From Microvirgula aerodenitrificans DSM 15089 (GTDB lineage: Bacteria; Pseudomonadota; Gammaproteobacteria; Burkholderiales; Aquaspirillaceae): DNA of 64,000 nucleotides. Made by a program: the position numbers and the translations under genes. Under the pieces are notes generated by a model. It was not told the DNA's origin. It did no database searches and saw only the letters and a program-made list of their open reading frames with translations. The stretch spans positions 267,622-331,621 of the forward strand of contig NZ_JHVK01000003.1 in the NCBI RefSeq assembly GCF_000620105.1. The letters are read 5' to 3'. This document shows, piece by piece, positions 43,064-52,720 of this stretch (position 1 is the first letter of the stretch; every line of letters starts with the position of its first letter).

Positions 43064-45517
43064 ATGCGTACCCGTCTCATCAACCGCCCGGCACTGCTCA
43101 TCGGTCTGGCCCTGGCGTTCGGCAGCATCCTGCCACTGCACGCGCTGGTGACACCGGCACAGGCCGCTGCCGCACCGACCCTGGCCCCGACCTGGCCGCG
43201 CACCCTCAGCGCCGGCGACAGTCACGTCGAGCTGTTCCAGCCGCAGATCGAAAAATGGGATGGCAATCAGCTGTCCGGCCGCGCGGCGCTGGCCATCAGC
43301 AGCAAAAAGGGCGCGCCGTTGTACGGCATCGCCCACTTTCGTGCCAATGCCGCCATCGACAAACCCGGTGGCATCGTCACGCTGACCGGCATCGTTATCG
43401 ACGACGTGCAGATCCCGACCGCCCAGGACCGGGCGGCCGGCTACCGCACCATGCTGCAGCAGCGTCTGCCCACAGGCGGCATGTCGATCCCGCTTGACGA
43501 GCTGCAGACCAGTTATCTGGTTTCACAGCAGATCAGCAAGGCCGGCAGTGTCGCCGTACGCAATGATCCTCCACATATCATGTTTGCCAGCACGCCCACT
43601 TTGCTGGTCCGCATCGATGGCGCGCCGGTACTGCGTCCGGTCTCCGGCGCCAGTGGCTGGCAACGCGTGATCAATACCCGGGCACTGCTGCTGCGCGACG
43701 CCAGCGAACGTTATCACCTGAACGCCGCCGGCAGCTGGTACGAGGCGCCGGCGCTGAACGGCAGCTGGGTCGTGACCGGCAAGCCGGCGACGAACCTGCT
43801 GGCCGCCGCCCAGGCGGCCGCGAAGGCCGTCAAGCCGGACCCGATGCAGCCGACCAGCGGCAAAAAACCGGCAACGGCACCGGCGGTACTGATCGCCACC
43901 GAACCGACCGAGCTGGTCGTCACCGACGGCCAGCCGGCCATGCAGCCGGTCGATGGTGTCAACCTGCTGACTGTCGGCAATGCCGACCATGCGCTGTTTC
44001 TCGACCCGGCCAGCAATGACTACTATCTCCTGATTTCCGGGCGCTGGTTTGCCGGCCGTGACCTGGCCGGTCCCTGGCATGCGGTCGCCGGTTCAGCGCT
44101 GCCGGCCGACTTCGCCCGCATCCCGGCCGGCAGCCCAAAAGCCAATGTGCTGGTGTCGGTGCCCGGCACCCCGCAAGCGCGCGAAGCCGTCATTGCCGCC
44201 GCCATTCCGCAGACCGCCACGGTCTATCGCAACAAGGCCAGCCTGACTGTCAGCTACGACGGCGCGCCGCACTTCATCCCGATCGCCGGCACGAGCCTGC
44301 ATTACGCGCCGAACAGCGCACTGCCGGTCATCGAGGTCGACAGCCGCCACTACTATGCGCTGTCCAGCGGCATCTGGTTCACGGCGGCCACGCCGACCGG
44401 TGCCTGGCGGGTAGCGGACAGCGTACCGGGGGCGATCTACACCATTCCGGTCTCGTCGCCGCTGCACTACGTAACCTATGTCCATGTGTACTCGCACACG
44501 CCGCAATACGTGGTCGTCGGCTATACCCCGGGTTATTTCGGCGTGATGGTCGCCCCCGGCGGTACCGTCGTCTACGGCAGCGGCTACAGCTATGCGCCAT
44601 ATACCGGCGAGGTCTGGTACGGCTATCCGGACACGTATGGTTATGGCGCCGGTTTTGCGGTCGGCACCACGGTCGGGTTCGCCTTCGGCTTTGCCGCCGG
44701 TGCCTGGTGGGGCGCGCCGTCACCGTACTGGGGGCCGTACTGGGGCTGGTGGGGCGGCGGCTATCCAAGCTGGCAATACGTGAATGTCAACCAGACCAAT
44801 ATCTATGGTCGCTGGGGCCAGGGCACCGTCACTCATGTCGACGGCTGGAACGGCTGGACCGGCAACCAGTGGCACGGCACCGCTGCCGCCGGCTTCAACC
44901 CGTATACCGGTGGTCACTTCCAGGCCAGCCGGGGTGCCATCGGCAACGCCTATACCGGCAACTATGCCGCCGGTCGGCAGGGATCGTTCAGCAGTCCGGC
45001 AACCGGGCGCGCCGGGGCCAGCCGGCAGGGCATTGCCGGCAACGCCGCGACCGGCAACTATGCGGGAGGCAGCCAGGCCGCCGGCGTCAACCGCCGCACC
45101 GGCCGTTTCGGCGCCGAGCAGACCACGGTGACCGGCAATACCGCCAGCGGTGACCGCACCGTGAACAGCAAGGGTTTTGTCGGCAACCGCCGCACCGACT
45201 CCGGCGTGGCCTGGAACAACGGCGAGGTCTATGCCGGCCATGACAACAATGTTTACCGCCGCAGCCCGGACGGCAGCTGGGAACAGCACACGCCTGATGG
45301 CTGGCAGCCAGTGCCGGCCGGCAACAGGGAGACGTCGCGCCTGAACAGCGAGCACCAGGCCAGGCAGGCCGGCAACCAGCGGCTGCAGCAGGCGCCGGCA
45401 CGACAGTATTTCCAGCCCCCGGAAGGCGGTGCCCGACCCGGTCAGGGTGCCAGCCGACCCGCTAGCGGTTTTTTCCCGCGCGCTGGCGGCGGCTTCCATG
45501 GCGGTTTCCGGCGCTGA
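43064..45517 (+). CDS. Secreted aromatic/Gly-rich repeat protein, unknown function
   Basis: 817 residues with a signal peptide (MRTRLINRPALLIGLALAFG to about residue 35). The first half repeats a module ending in an aromatic signature: AAGSWYEAPALNGSWVV, ISGRWFAGRDLAGPWHAV, SSGIWFTAATPTGAWRVA and SPDGSWEQHTPDGWQPV. The middle (about residues 480-570) is extremely rich in Gly, Tyr and Trp (WWGAPSPYWGPYWGWWGG), then comes a Gly/Asn/Thr-rich repeat region and a basic Gly/Phe end. Such proteins are sometimes annotated carbohydrate-binding V/XII; I cannot assign a function. GGAG lies before the ATG at 43064. Exported to periplasm or surface is inferred. Confidence 0.75.
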   Translation: MRTRLINRPALLIGLALAFGSILPLHALVTPAQAAAAPTLAPTWPRTLSAGDSHVELFQPQIEKWDGNQLSGRAALAISSKKGAPLYGIAHFRANAAIDKPGGIVTLTGIVIDDVQIPTAQDRAAGYRTMLQQRLPTGGMSIPLDELQTSYLVSQQISKAGSVAVRNDPPHIMFASTPTLLVRIDGAPVLRPVSGASGWQRVINTRALLLRDASERYHLNAAGSWYEAPALNGSWVVTGKPATNLLAAAQAAAKAVKPDPMQPTSGKKPATAPAVLIATEPTELVVTDGQPAMQPVDGVNLLTVGNADHALFLDPASNDYYLLISGRWFAGRDLAGPWHAVAGSALPADFARIPAGSPKANVLVSVPGTPQAREAVIAAAIPQTATVYRNKASLTVSYDGAPHFIPIAGTSLHYAPNSALPVIEVDSRHYYALSSGIWFTAATPTGAWRVADSVPGAIYTIPVSSPLHYVTYVHVYSHTPQYVVVGYTPGYFGVMVAPGGTVVYGSGYSYAPYTGEVWYGYPDTYGYGAGFAVGTTVGFAFGFAAGAWWGAPSPYWGPYWGWWGGGYPSWQYVNVNQTNIYGRWGQGTVTHVDGWNGWTGNQWHGTAAAGFNPYTGGHFQASRGAIGNAYTGNYAAGRQGSFSSPATGRAGASRQGIAGNAATGNYAGGSQAAGVNRRTGRFGAEQTTVTGNTASGDRTVNSKGFVGNRRTDSGVAWNNGEVYAGHDNNVYRRSPDGSWEQHTPDGWQPVPAGNRETSRLNSEHQARQAGNQRLQQAPARQYFQPPEGGARPGQGASRPASGFFPRAGGGFHGGFRR

Positions 45518-45523
45518 CTGTTG

Positions 45524-45547
45524 CGGCGGCATCACTTGATGCCGCCG
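45524..45547 (+). terminator. Hairpin after the secreted protein gene
   Basis: CGGCGGCATCA and TGATGCCGCCG form an 11-bp stem with a 2-base loop right after the stop codon; no T-run follows. Confidence 0.55.
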
Positions 45548-45551
45548 TGAA

Positions 45552-45580
45552 TTGACGCGGCCACTGGCGGTCGTTATATC
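45552..45580 (+). promoter_or_regulatory. Sigma-70-like promoter for the Fic gene
   Basis: TTGACG (45552-45557) and TATATC (45575-45580) with a 17-base spacer, about 32 bases before the ATG. Confidence 0.65.
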
Positions 45581-45612
45581 TCGACGCAATTCTCTTGATT
45601 TTGCGTTGAAAA

Positions 45613-46959
45613 ATGGCAAAGGTTGAAATTCCTCCCGACTTCATGGCCATCATGGCAAGCAAAGGCGACGCGGTGCTGGCGCAGCTCGCCCGCCATGCGG
45701 CAGTCGACGCCAGGGGGCGCTACCTGCACTGGCATGAATTCAGGTGGCGCGTCGCCGGCGGCATCGACAAGGAAGTGGCATGGGCTGCCACCCGGCTGGC
45801 GCGCGCCTGCTCGCAACACCGCCTGGATGGCCTGCACAGCGAACAGGGCAACGCGCTGGTCTACGCCATCCCTGCCAGCCTGCAGATCCACCTGCATGCC
45901 ATCGACCGCCTGTGCGCGCCGTTACTGGAAACCGACGACGATGCTGCAGCTGCCGGTCCCGAGCGCAATCGCTATCTGGTCGATGCACTGACCATGGAGG
46001 AAGCCATCACCAGCGCCCAGCTGGAAGGCGCGGCGACCACGCGCAAGATCGCCAAGGCCATGCTGGAAAACGAACGTCTGCCCCGCGATGAGGGCGAGCA
46101 GATGGTGTTCAACAATTTCCTGCTGATGAAAGCGGCCAAACGCGCCCGGAATGAGCCACTGTCAGTGGAGCGGATCTGCCGTCTGCACGACATCGCCACC
46201 CGCGACACCGGCAATGCGCACGTCCAGCCCGGCAGGCTGCGTGACCATGACGAGGTTGTCGTGCAGGGGCTGCATGGCGACGTGCTGCACCGGCCGCCTC
46301 CAGCCAGTCAGCTTGTTTCCAGGCTGCAGCAACTGTGTGCGTTCGCCAATGCAGCTCACGATGGCCTGGACGGACGCCCGTTCATTCATCCGGCGGTCAA
46401 GGCCATCATCCTGCATTTCATGCTGGGTTATGAACACCCGTTTACCGATGGCAATGGCCGCACCGCTCGCGCGCTGTTCTACTGGTTCATGCTCAGGCAG
46501 GGCTACTGGCCGTTCGAGTACATCTCCATCAGCGCGCTGCTGAAGGAAGCGCCGGTCCAGTATGGCGAGTCATACCTGTTCTGCGAAACCGACACGTTCG
46601 ACCTGACCTACTTCATCGACTTCCAGCTGCGCATCATCCACCGGGCCATTCGTCAGTTCCTCGCCCACCTGCAGCGCAAGCAGCAAGAGCATGCCGAGTT
46701 GCTGCGCTGGCTGGACACCCAGGGCATTGCCGACACGCTGAATGCACGACAGGGCCTGCTGCTGCGCAAGGCATTGCGCCATCCGGGCCGGGCCTTCACC
46801 GTCAAGGAGGTGAAGCACGACTTCGGCGTTACCGAAAACACTGCGCGCGCCGACCTGCAGAAGCTGGTGTCACTGCAGGCGCTGGTACCGGCCAGGGAAG
46901 GCAAGACCATCTGCTACATCGCCCATGTCGATGCCCGCAATCTGCTGCGCCAGACGTAA
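45613..46959 (+). CDS. Fic-family AMP transferase with winged helix
   Basis: 448 residues. The Fic motif HPFTDGNGRTAR near residues 274-285 is perfect, so nucleotide (usually AMP) transfer to a target hydroxyl is likely. An inhibitory helix motif of the SxxxEG type (SAQLEG) near residue 135 makes it a class II Fic that restrains itself. The first 110 residues form an extra domain (HWHEFRWRVAGG) like DUF4172, and the C-terminal 75 residues are a winged helix (KEVKHDFGVTENTARADLQKL) suggesting DNA binding. No antitoxin gene is adjacent. The gene has its own promoter, and its stop lies at a convergent terminator. Confidence 0.9.
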   Translation: MAKVEIPPDFMAIMASKGDAVLAQLARHAAVDARGRYLHWHEFRWRVAGGIDKEVAWAATRLARACSQHRLDGLHSEQGNALVYAIPASLQIHLHAIDRLCAPLLETDDDAAAAGPERNRYLVDALTMEEAITSAQLEGAATTRKIAKAMLENERLPRDEGEQMVFNNFLLMKAAKRARNEPLSVERICRLHDIATRDTGNAHVQPGRLRDHDEVVVQGLHGDVLHRPPPASQLVSRLQQLCAFANAAHDGLDGRPFIHPAVKAIILHFMLGYEHPFTDGNGRTARALFYWFMLRQGYWPFEYISISALLKEAPVQYGESYLFCETDTFDLTYFIDFQLRIIHRAIRQFLAHLQRKQQEHAELLRWLDTQGIADTLNARQGLLLRKALRHPGRAFTVKEVKHDFGVTENTARADLQKLVSLQALVPAREGKTICYIAHVDARNLLRQT

Positions 46960-46994
46960 AAACGGGGTGCCGGGTCGCATGACCTGACACCCCG
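46957..46994 (-). terminator. Intrinsic terminator of ygiQ overlapping the Fic stop codon
   Basis: CGGGGTG (46963-46969) and CACCCCG (46988-46994) pair around an inner stem; on the minus strand a run of T follows. The T-run side reaches into the Fic stop codon. Confidence 0.75.
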
Positions 46995-47003
46995 CCGGCG
47001 CGG

Positions 47004-49217
47004 CTACCTGCGACCGCGCGGCTTTCCCGCTGCAGCAGCCTGCCTGCCGCCGCCCGACTTGCCGGCCGGCCGGCCCCCGCCACCACTGCGCGGTTTTGCC
47101 GCCACCGGCGGCGCATGGTGATAAGCCCGCTCCTGCCATGCTGGCCCGCTGCGCCCGCCGCCCGGCTGCTGCGACGGCACCAGATGCCAGGGCCCATTGC
47201 CGATCAGGTCACCCCGGCCCATGTTCAGCAATGCCTCGCGCAGCAAGGGCCAGTTGTCCGGATCGTGATAGCGCAGAAAGGCCTTGTGCAGCTTGCGCCG
47301 GTAACCGTCCTTGATAACATCGACCTTTTCCGAGCTGCGTCCGATCTTTTTCAGCGGATTGCGCCCGGTATGCCACATGGTGGTGGCCAGCGACATCGGC
47401 GTCGGCGTGAACGACTGCACCTGATCGGGGCGGAAGCCGTTGTGCTTCAGCCACAGCGCCAGGTTCAGCATGTCGCGATCCGACGTGCCCGGATGCGCGG
47501 CAATGAAATACGGCACCAGATACTGTTTCTTGCCCGCCTGCTTCGAGAAGCGCTCGAACAGCTCCTTGAAGCGCTCATAGGTGCCGATGCCCGGCTTCAT
47601 CATCTTCGACAGCGGACCTTCCTCGGTATGCTCCGGAGCGATCTTCAGCAGCCCGCTGACATGGTGGGTCACCAGTTCCTTGATGTATTCCGGCGAGCGC
47701 ACTGCCAGGTCGTAGCGCAGGCCGGAGCCGATGGTCACGCGCTTGACGCCGGGCAGCGTGCGCACCTTGCGGTACAGCTGGATCAGCGGCCCGTGGTCGG
47801 TACCGAGGTTTTCGCAGATGCCCGGATAGACACAGGACAGCCGGCGACAGGACGACTCGATCTTCGGGTCCTTGCACGCCAGCCGGTACATGTTTGCGGT
47901 CGGCCCGCCGAGGTCGGTGATATGGCCAGTGAAACCGTGGGTCTTGTCGCGGATATCCTCGATTTCCTTGAGGATGCTTTCCTCGCTGCGACTCTGGATG
48001 ATGCGTCCCTCGTGTTCGGTGATCGAACAGAAGGTACAGCCACCAAAACAGCCGCGCATGATATTGACCGAAAAACGGATCATGTCCCAGGCAGGGAAGC
48101 GCGCATCGCCATAGCTCGGGTGCGGGTTGCGCGCATAGTGCAGCCCGAACACATAGTCCATTTCCTCGGTGGTCAGCGGGATCGGCGGCGGCGAGATCCA
48201 GACATCGCGATTGCCATGCTGCTGGATCAGCACGCGGGCGTTGCCCGGGTTCGACTCCAGATGCAGCGTGCGGCTTGCATGCGCATACAGCACCGGATCG
48301 TAGGCGACCGCCTCGTAAGCCGGAATGCGCACCGCCGTCCGCGTTCGCGTCGCCTTGCGCGCGGCGACCCGCTCGGCGGCGGACACCAGCCGCACCGGCT
48401 GCGGCGCGGACGGATCGCTGGCCGTCGCCTGCCTGTCGCCCTCTTCCGCATACGGGTTCTGGTGCGGCTCGACCCGCCCCGGGGTGTCGACCGTGCTCGA
48501 ATCGACCACGCTCCAGTCATCGCCGGGCAACCAGCCCTGCGGCACCAGGAAAGCGGCGCCACGCACATCGCGCATGTCGGCCAGCCGCTCGCCACGCCCC
48601 GCGCGGTGGGCAACCTCGACCAGTGCGCGTTCGGCATTGCCATACAGCAGAATGTCGGCCTTCGAGTAGATCAGCGCCGACTGGCGTACCTTGTCGCTCC
48701 AGTAGTCGTACTGGGCAATGCGACGCAGCGAGGCCTCGATGCCGCCGATCATCACCTGCACGCCCGGATAGGCTTCGCGACAGCGCTGCGCATAAACGGC
48801 CACCGCACGGTCGGGCCGGCGGTTGGCCTCGGCATTGGCGGTATACGCATCGTCGGAGCGCGGTTTGCGGTCGGCGGTATAGCGGTTGATCATCGAATCC
48901 ATATTGCCGGCCGACACGGCAAAGAACAGGTTCGGCTGACCAAGCTGGCGGAACGGCTCGGCCGAATGCCAGTCCGGCTGGGCAATGATGCCGACCCGGA
49001 ATCCCTGTGCCTCGAGCAGCCGGCCAACCAGCGCCATGCCGAAACTCGGATGATCGATATACCCATCGCCGACCACGACAATGATGTCGCAGCTGTCCCA
49101 GCCAAGCGCATCCATTTCCCGACGACTCATCGGCAGAAACGGCGCGGGCTCCGGGCTCTCCGCCCAGTATTTCGGGTAGGAGAAGATCGGCAACGGGGGA
49201 ACGGAATGCGGGGTCAT
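47004..49217 (-). CDS. YgiQ-family radical SAM protein
   Basis: 737 residues. The radical SAM cluster motif CFGGCTFCS (Cys-x3-Cys-x2-Cys) lies near residue 390, after a large N-terminal domain with the typical [22 protein letters not shown]. The middle [16 protein letters not shown] and FMIAAHPG-like ([11 protein letters not shown]) segments are also YgiQ features. The C-terminal 60 residues are a basic Gly-rich tail. Function of the family (UPF0313) is not known; an iron-sulfur enzyme acting on RNA or protein is possible. It is a single gene. Confidence 0.9.
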   Translation of the reverse strand: MTPHSVPPLPIFSYPKYWAESPEPAPFLPMSRREMDALGWDSCDIIVVVGDGYIDHPSFGMALVGRLLEAQGFRVGIIAQPDWHSAEPFRQLGQPNLFFAVSAGNMDSMINRYTADRKPRSDDAYTANAEANRRPDRAVAVYAQRCREAYPGVQVMIGGIEASLRRIAQYDYWSDKVRQSALIYSKADILLYGNAERALVEVAHRAGRGERLADMRDVRGAAFLVPQGWLPGDDWSVVDSSTVDTPGRVEPHQNPYAEEGDRQATASDPSAPQPVRLVSAAERVAARKATRTRTAVRIPAYEAVAYDPVLYAHASRTLHLESNPGNARVLIQQHGNRDVWISPPPIPLTTEEMDYVFGLHYARNPHPSYGDARFPAWDMIRFSVNIMRGCFGGCTFCSITEHEGRIIQSRSEESILKEIEDIRDKTHGFTGHITDLGGPTANMYRLACKDPKIESSCRRLSCVYPGICENLGTDHGPLIQLYRKVRTLPGVKRVTIGSGLRYDLAVRSPEYIKELVTHHVSGLLKIAPEHTEEGPLSKMMKPGIGTYERFKELFERFSKQAGKKQYLVPYFIAAHPGTSDRDMLNLALWLKHNGFRPDQVQSFTPTPMSLATTMWHTGRNPLKKIGRSSEKVDVIKDGYRRKLHKAFLRYHDPDNWPLLREALLNMGRGDLIGNGPWHLVPSQQPGGGRSGPAWQERAYHHAPPVAAKPRSGGGGRPAGKSGGGRQAAAAGKPRGRR

Positions 49218-49391
49218 GGACGGCAGGTTCTACGGCAAGGCGCGCATTGTGCCAGATTTGCCCGCCACCGGCACGAAGTGATTGATTTCATTCGGGATAA
49301 ACCCTCGTGCCAGCGGGGGTAAGGCGCGGCTCGACACACCATGCAGCCGGCATGGCCATGGCCGGACTGATGCCACTGTCAGGCGACGGGG

Positions 49392-49724
49392 CTAATGCCC
49401 GCCCGCATTCGAGAAGACGTTCATGATGACCACCCCGGACAGGATCAGCCCCATGCCGAGCAGGGCCGGCATGTCGAGCTTCTGGCCGAAGACCAGCCAC
49501 CCGGCCAGCGCCACGATGACAATGCCGACGCCGGACCAGATCGCATAGGCAATGCCGACCGGTATGGTGCGCAAGGTCAGCGAAAGCAGATAAAAAGCCG
49601 CGCTGTAGCCGACGACAACCAGCAGCGACGGCCACAGCCTTGAAAAGCCGTCGCTGGATTTCAATGCCGATGTGGCAATGGTTTCACAGACGATGGCAAG
49701 CAGCAGAAACACCCAGTTCTTCAC
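49392..49724 (-). CDS. Small multidrug resistance (SMR) family exporter
   Basis: 110 residues from a GTG at 49724, which has GGGAG five bases upstream and gives the standard EmrE length; an ATG six codons earlier is less well placed. Four membrane helices are visible, with the key Glu in [16 protein letters not shown] (residue 14 in EmrE numbering) and [13 protein letters not shown], which is the SMR signature. It exports cationic drugs or guanidinium in exchange for protons as a dimer. Only one copy is present. Confidence 0.92.
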   Translation of the reverse strand: MKNWVFLLLAIVCETIATSALKSSDGFSRLWPSLLVVVGYSAAFYLLSLTLRTIPVGIAYAIWSGVGIVIVALAGWLVFGQKLDMPALLGMGLILSGVVIMNVFSNAGGH

Positions 49725-49829
49725 GACGACTCCCGACAGCAAGCGGCAGATTCTGCAGCCACATCCGGCAATTCGCCAGTCTTGTCAGTCACCGCGAAAT
49801 CTGCGCACGGCGGGCCTTGCTGCCGTCGG

Positions 49830-50471
49830 TCAGACTGCCTTGTTGCGCAGGCTCAGCAGGCTGAACCCCAGCGCCACAAACAGCCCGCCCGAGATCCGGT
49901 TGAACAGGCGGACGCGCGATGCACTGGCGAACTGCTGCTTCAGCGCCCGGCCAAGCAGCACATAGACCGCATGGGCCAGCACCGCGCAGCAGGCAAAAGT
50001 GCCGGTCAGGACAAAAAACTGGGTCAGGACCGGCGCTTCCCGGGTCAGGAACTGCGGGAACAGCGCGGAGAAGAACAGAATGCCCTTCGGATTGGTCAGC
50101 GCAACGGTCATGCCATGGCCGAACAGCCGCCAGTCCGCGCCGGCGCTGGCCGGTGCCTGCGTGCTGGCCATTTCCGAAAACAGGCTCACCTTGCTGCGCC
50201 ACTGGCGAATGCCCAGGTAGACCAGATAGGCGGCGCCGCCAAGCTTCAGGGCGGTAAAGGCCACGGCCGAAGTCGCCAGCACCACCCCCATGCCCGCCAT
50301 CGCCACGGCAGACACCAGAAACAGGCCGGCGGCATTGCCCAGCGAACTGATCATCGCCCGGCGCGGGCCGACCGACACCGAATTCGAAATGGCCATCAGC
50401 ACGGCCGGGCCGGGAGTAAAGGTCACCAGCAGCGCGACGCTGCAGAAGATCAGCCAGTTGGAAAGGTGCAC
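49830..50471 (-). CDS. LysE/RhtB-family amino acid exporter
   Basis: 213 residues from a GTG at 50471 (a TTG two codons earlier is also possible; no ATG fits). The motif LLVTFTPGPAVLMAISNSVSVGPR near the N-terminus (quoted in part: FTPGPAVL) and NPKGILFFSALFPQF in the middle are hallmarks of LysE/RhtB transporters with six helices. They export amino acids or related compounds. The specific substrate cannot be told. The gene is a single unit between the SMR gene and the sensor kinase gene. Confidence 0.9.
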   Translation of the reverse strand: MHLSNWLIFCSVALLVTFTPGPAVLMAISNSVSVGPRRAMISSLGNAAGLFLVSAVAMAGMGVVLATSAVAFTALKLGGAAYLVYLGIRQWRSKVSLFSEMASTQAPASAGADWRLFGHGMTVALTNPKGILFFSALFPQFLTREAPVLTQFFVLTGTFACCAVLAHAVYVLLGRALKQQFASASRVRLFNRISGGLFVALGFSLLSLRNKAV

Positions 50472-50553
50472 GTTCAATGTCCTGGACAGGGTGGAATGGC
50501 CACAGTCTATTGCGATTCGGTTTTCCGCGCCGCCCCGGATCGAATCCAGGCGC

Positions 50554-51867
50554 CTATTTTCCGCCTGCTTCGCGCAAATGCAGCGTGACCGCCAGCCCGC
50601 CGTCGGCCGAACGGGCAAACGACACCCGCCCGCCGCACAGCTCGACAATGCGCGACACGATGGACAGACCGATGCCCGCGCCCGGCATGCTCTGTCCCGG
50701 CGGCCGGAAGAACCGTTCGCCGAGCCGCACCATCACTGCCGGGTCGACCCCCGGCCCGTCATCGCTGACCGTCAGCCGTGTGCCGTCAATATCGATCCAC
50801 ACCTTGCCATCGGGCCGGCCGTAGCGTCGTGCATTATCGACCAGATTGCGCACCGCCAGCGCCAGCCAGTCACAGCGTCCCCAGACCGGCAATGGCGTGC
50901 CGACCCGCCGCTCGACCCGTTCGCCACCATGGCGCTCGTATTCGTCCACACAGGCGGCCAGATCGATGATTTCCAGTGACGGATGGGTATCGTGGTCGAG
51001 CCGGGCCAGTTCCAGCAACTGGGCGACCAGCCGGCCGGCATTGGCCGTGGCCGAACGGGCATTGGCCAGCGCCCGCACCCGCGCCTCGTCGCGCGAGGTG
51101 CTGGCCGCCAGATCGAGGCTGGCCTGGATACCGGCCAGCGGCGTACGCAATTCGTGCGCGGCATCGGCGACAAAGCGCCGTTCACGCTCGATCCGGGCCG
51201 CCAGCGCATGCTGGTGCCGGTTCAGCGCCTCGCGCAACGGCAGCGCCTCGCGAGGCACCGCGGTCGCAAACGGCGACAGGTCGTCGGCCGGCCGCGACTG
51301 TACCTCGCGGGCAAAGGCGTTCAACGGCTGCAGGCCGCGCCACACCCCCCACAGCGTCCACGGAATCAGCAGCCCGAATGCCAGCAGCAGCGGGATCAGG
51401 ATATCGTCGGCCACTTCCAGCGCCAGCTCGGTCTCCACCGCATGCGGCACGCCGACCACGACCAGCCGGGTGCCGACCCGCTCACCGTACAGCATCCAGT
51501 CATGGTCATCGAGGCGGATGGTATGGCTGCCGAGCAGCGGCGGCAGCGGCAGGGACGGCCCCTGCGAATCGAGCAGGCCGCCATCGGCGCCGTAAACCGC
51601 ATACCCGCTGTCGGGCCGCTTGATCTTCTTGTGCTCGCGCTTGTGCGAATCGCGATCCAGATGCAGCTCGATCGCATCGGCATGCTGGATGTCGTACAAC
51701 TGCGTGGCACGCCGCAGTTCGCCCTTCAGCAGATCGCGGACCTCGTGCCGGACCTGGACTGTCACCGTCACCATCACCACGGCGCCGGCAACGACAATGC
51801 CGACCGCCAGCCGCAGACAGACCCGCAGCAGCAGTGAATGGCGCCACCCCGTCAGCCAGCGGATCAT
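50554..51867 (-). CDS. Two-component sensor histidine kinase (QseC/PmrB type)
   Basis: 437 residues. It has an N-terminal membrane span, a periplasmic sensor loop (about residues 40-160) with a His/Lys/Arg-rich patch (DRDSHKREHKKIKRP), a second span (ILIPLLLAFGLLIPWTLWGV), then HAMP-like, DAAHELRTPLAG with the phosphoacceptor His, and ATPase boxes VDNARRYGRPDG and GAGIGLSIV. It pairs with the response regulator encoded immediately upstream (four-base overlap). The basic periplasmic patch could bind metal or polyanions; this is inference. Confidence 0.9.
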   Translation of the reverse strand: MIRWLTGWRHSLLLRVCLRLAVGIVVAGAVVMVTVTVQVRHEVRDLLKGELRRATQLYDIQHADAIELHLDRDSHKREHKKIKRPDSGYAVYGADGGLLDSQGPSLPLPPLLGSHTIRLDDHDWMLYGERVGTRLVVVGVPHAVETELALEVADDILIPLLLAFGLLIPWTLWGVWRGLQPLNAFAREVQSRPADDLSPFATAVPREALPLREALNRHQHALAARIERERRFVADAAHELRTPLAGIQASLDLAASTSRDEARVRALANARSATANAGRLVAQLLELARLDHDTHPSLEIIDLAACVDEYERHGGERVERRVGTPLPVWGRCDWLALAVRNLVDNARRYGRPDGKVWIDIDGTRLTVSDDGPGVDPAVMVRLGERFFRPPGQSMPGAGIGLSIVSRIVELCGGRVSFARSADGGLAVTLHLREAGGK

Positions 51868-52538
51868 GCCAGCCGCCAGCCGAGGCCACGCTCGTTGACG
51901 ATGCGCCCCTCACCGAGTTTGCGCCGCAGCCGGGACAGGTGAACGGCAAACGGATTGCTGCTGTGCTCGGGCATGTCGTCGTAGATATGCTGCTCCAGAT
52001 GGGACTGCGACAGGGTCGCCCCGCGATGGGTGACAAAAGCATGCAGCATGCGCAGCTCGACCCCGGTCAGTTCCAGTGGCTCGCCGCCCAGCCACGCCTG
52101 GCTGGCGTCGCAGGCCACTTCGATATCGCCCCAGCGATCGCGCTCCACCGTCACCGGCGCAATCCGCCGCTGCAGCGCCCGGACCCGGGCCAGCAGCTCG
52201 GCCAGGTCGAACGGTTTGACCAGGTAGTCGTCCGCGCCGAGGTTCAGCCCTTCGATGCGGTTCTCCACGCTGTCGCGCGCGGTCAGCACCAGTACCGGCA
52301 GTTCGCTGCCGTGTGCGCGCAGCCAGGCCAGCAGCGCGGTGCCGTCCAGCCCTGGCAGGCCAAGGTCGAGAATCACCAGTGCCGGCTCCGGCCCGGCAGC
52401 GAGACGATCGCGCGCGGCCAGCCCGTCGGCAATCCACTCCGCCTCGAAACCGGCGTCAGCCATGGCGTCGGACAGGGTTTCGCCAAGGATGCGGTCATCC
52501 TCGACGATCAGGCAGCGGGGCAGTCGGTCGGTATCCAT
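51864..52538 (-). CDS. OmpR-type response regulator
   Basis: 224 residues from 52538 (MDTDRLPRCLIVEDDR). The receiver has the acidic pair EDD, the phospho-acceptor Asp in LVILDLGLPGLDG and the Lys in LGADDYLVKPFDL. The C-terminal winged helix ends HLSRLRRKLGEGRIVNERG. It forms a unit with the kinase gene downstream. Regulon unknown; the LysE exporter and the lipoprotein gene are neighbours but not clearly linked. Confidence 0.93.
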   Translation of the reverse strand: MDTDRLPRCLIVEDDRILGETLSDAMADAGFEAEWIADGLAARDRLAAGPEPALVILDLGLPGLDGTALLAWLRAHGSELPVLVLTARDSVENRIEGLNLGADDYLVKPFDLAELLARVRALQRRIAPVTVERDRWGDIEVACDASQAWLGGEPLELTGVELRMLHAFVTHRGATLSQSHLEQHIYDDMPEHSSNPFAVHLSRLRRKLGEGRIVNERGLGWRLA

Positions 52539-52720
52539 CGGCATGGCATCCTGGCAAGGCAATACGGTGGCAGTAAATCCGGAGCGGTTTAATCCAGCCT
52601 GAAGCTGGCGCCATTATCGGCCAGCGCGCGCCGGGGCGAAACGGCACCGGCGCATTCCTCCATGCAGCCGGAATCGCCACGGGCATACAATGGCGGCTGC
52701 CTATTTTTCCTCCCCCGTCC

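Noticed and set aside
47115-49322. A 735-codon plus-strand open frame
   Set aside because: Antisense to ygiQ, which has the radical SAM motif.
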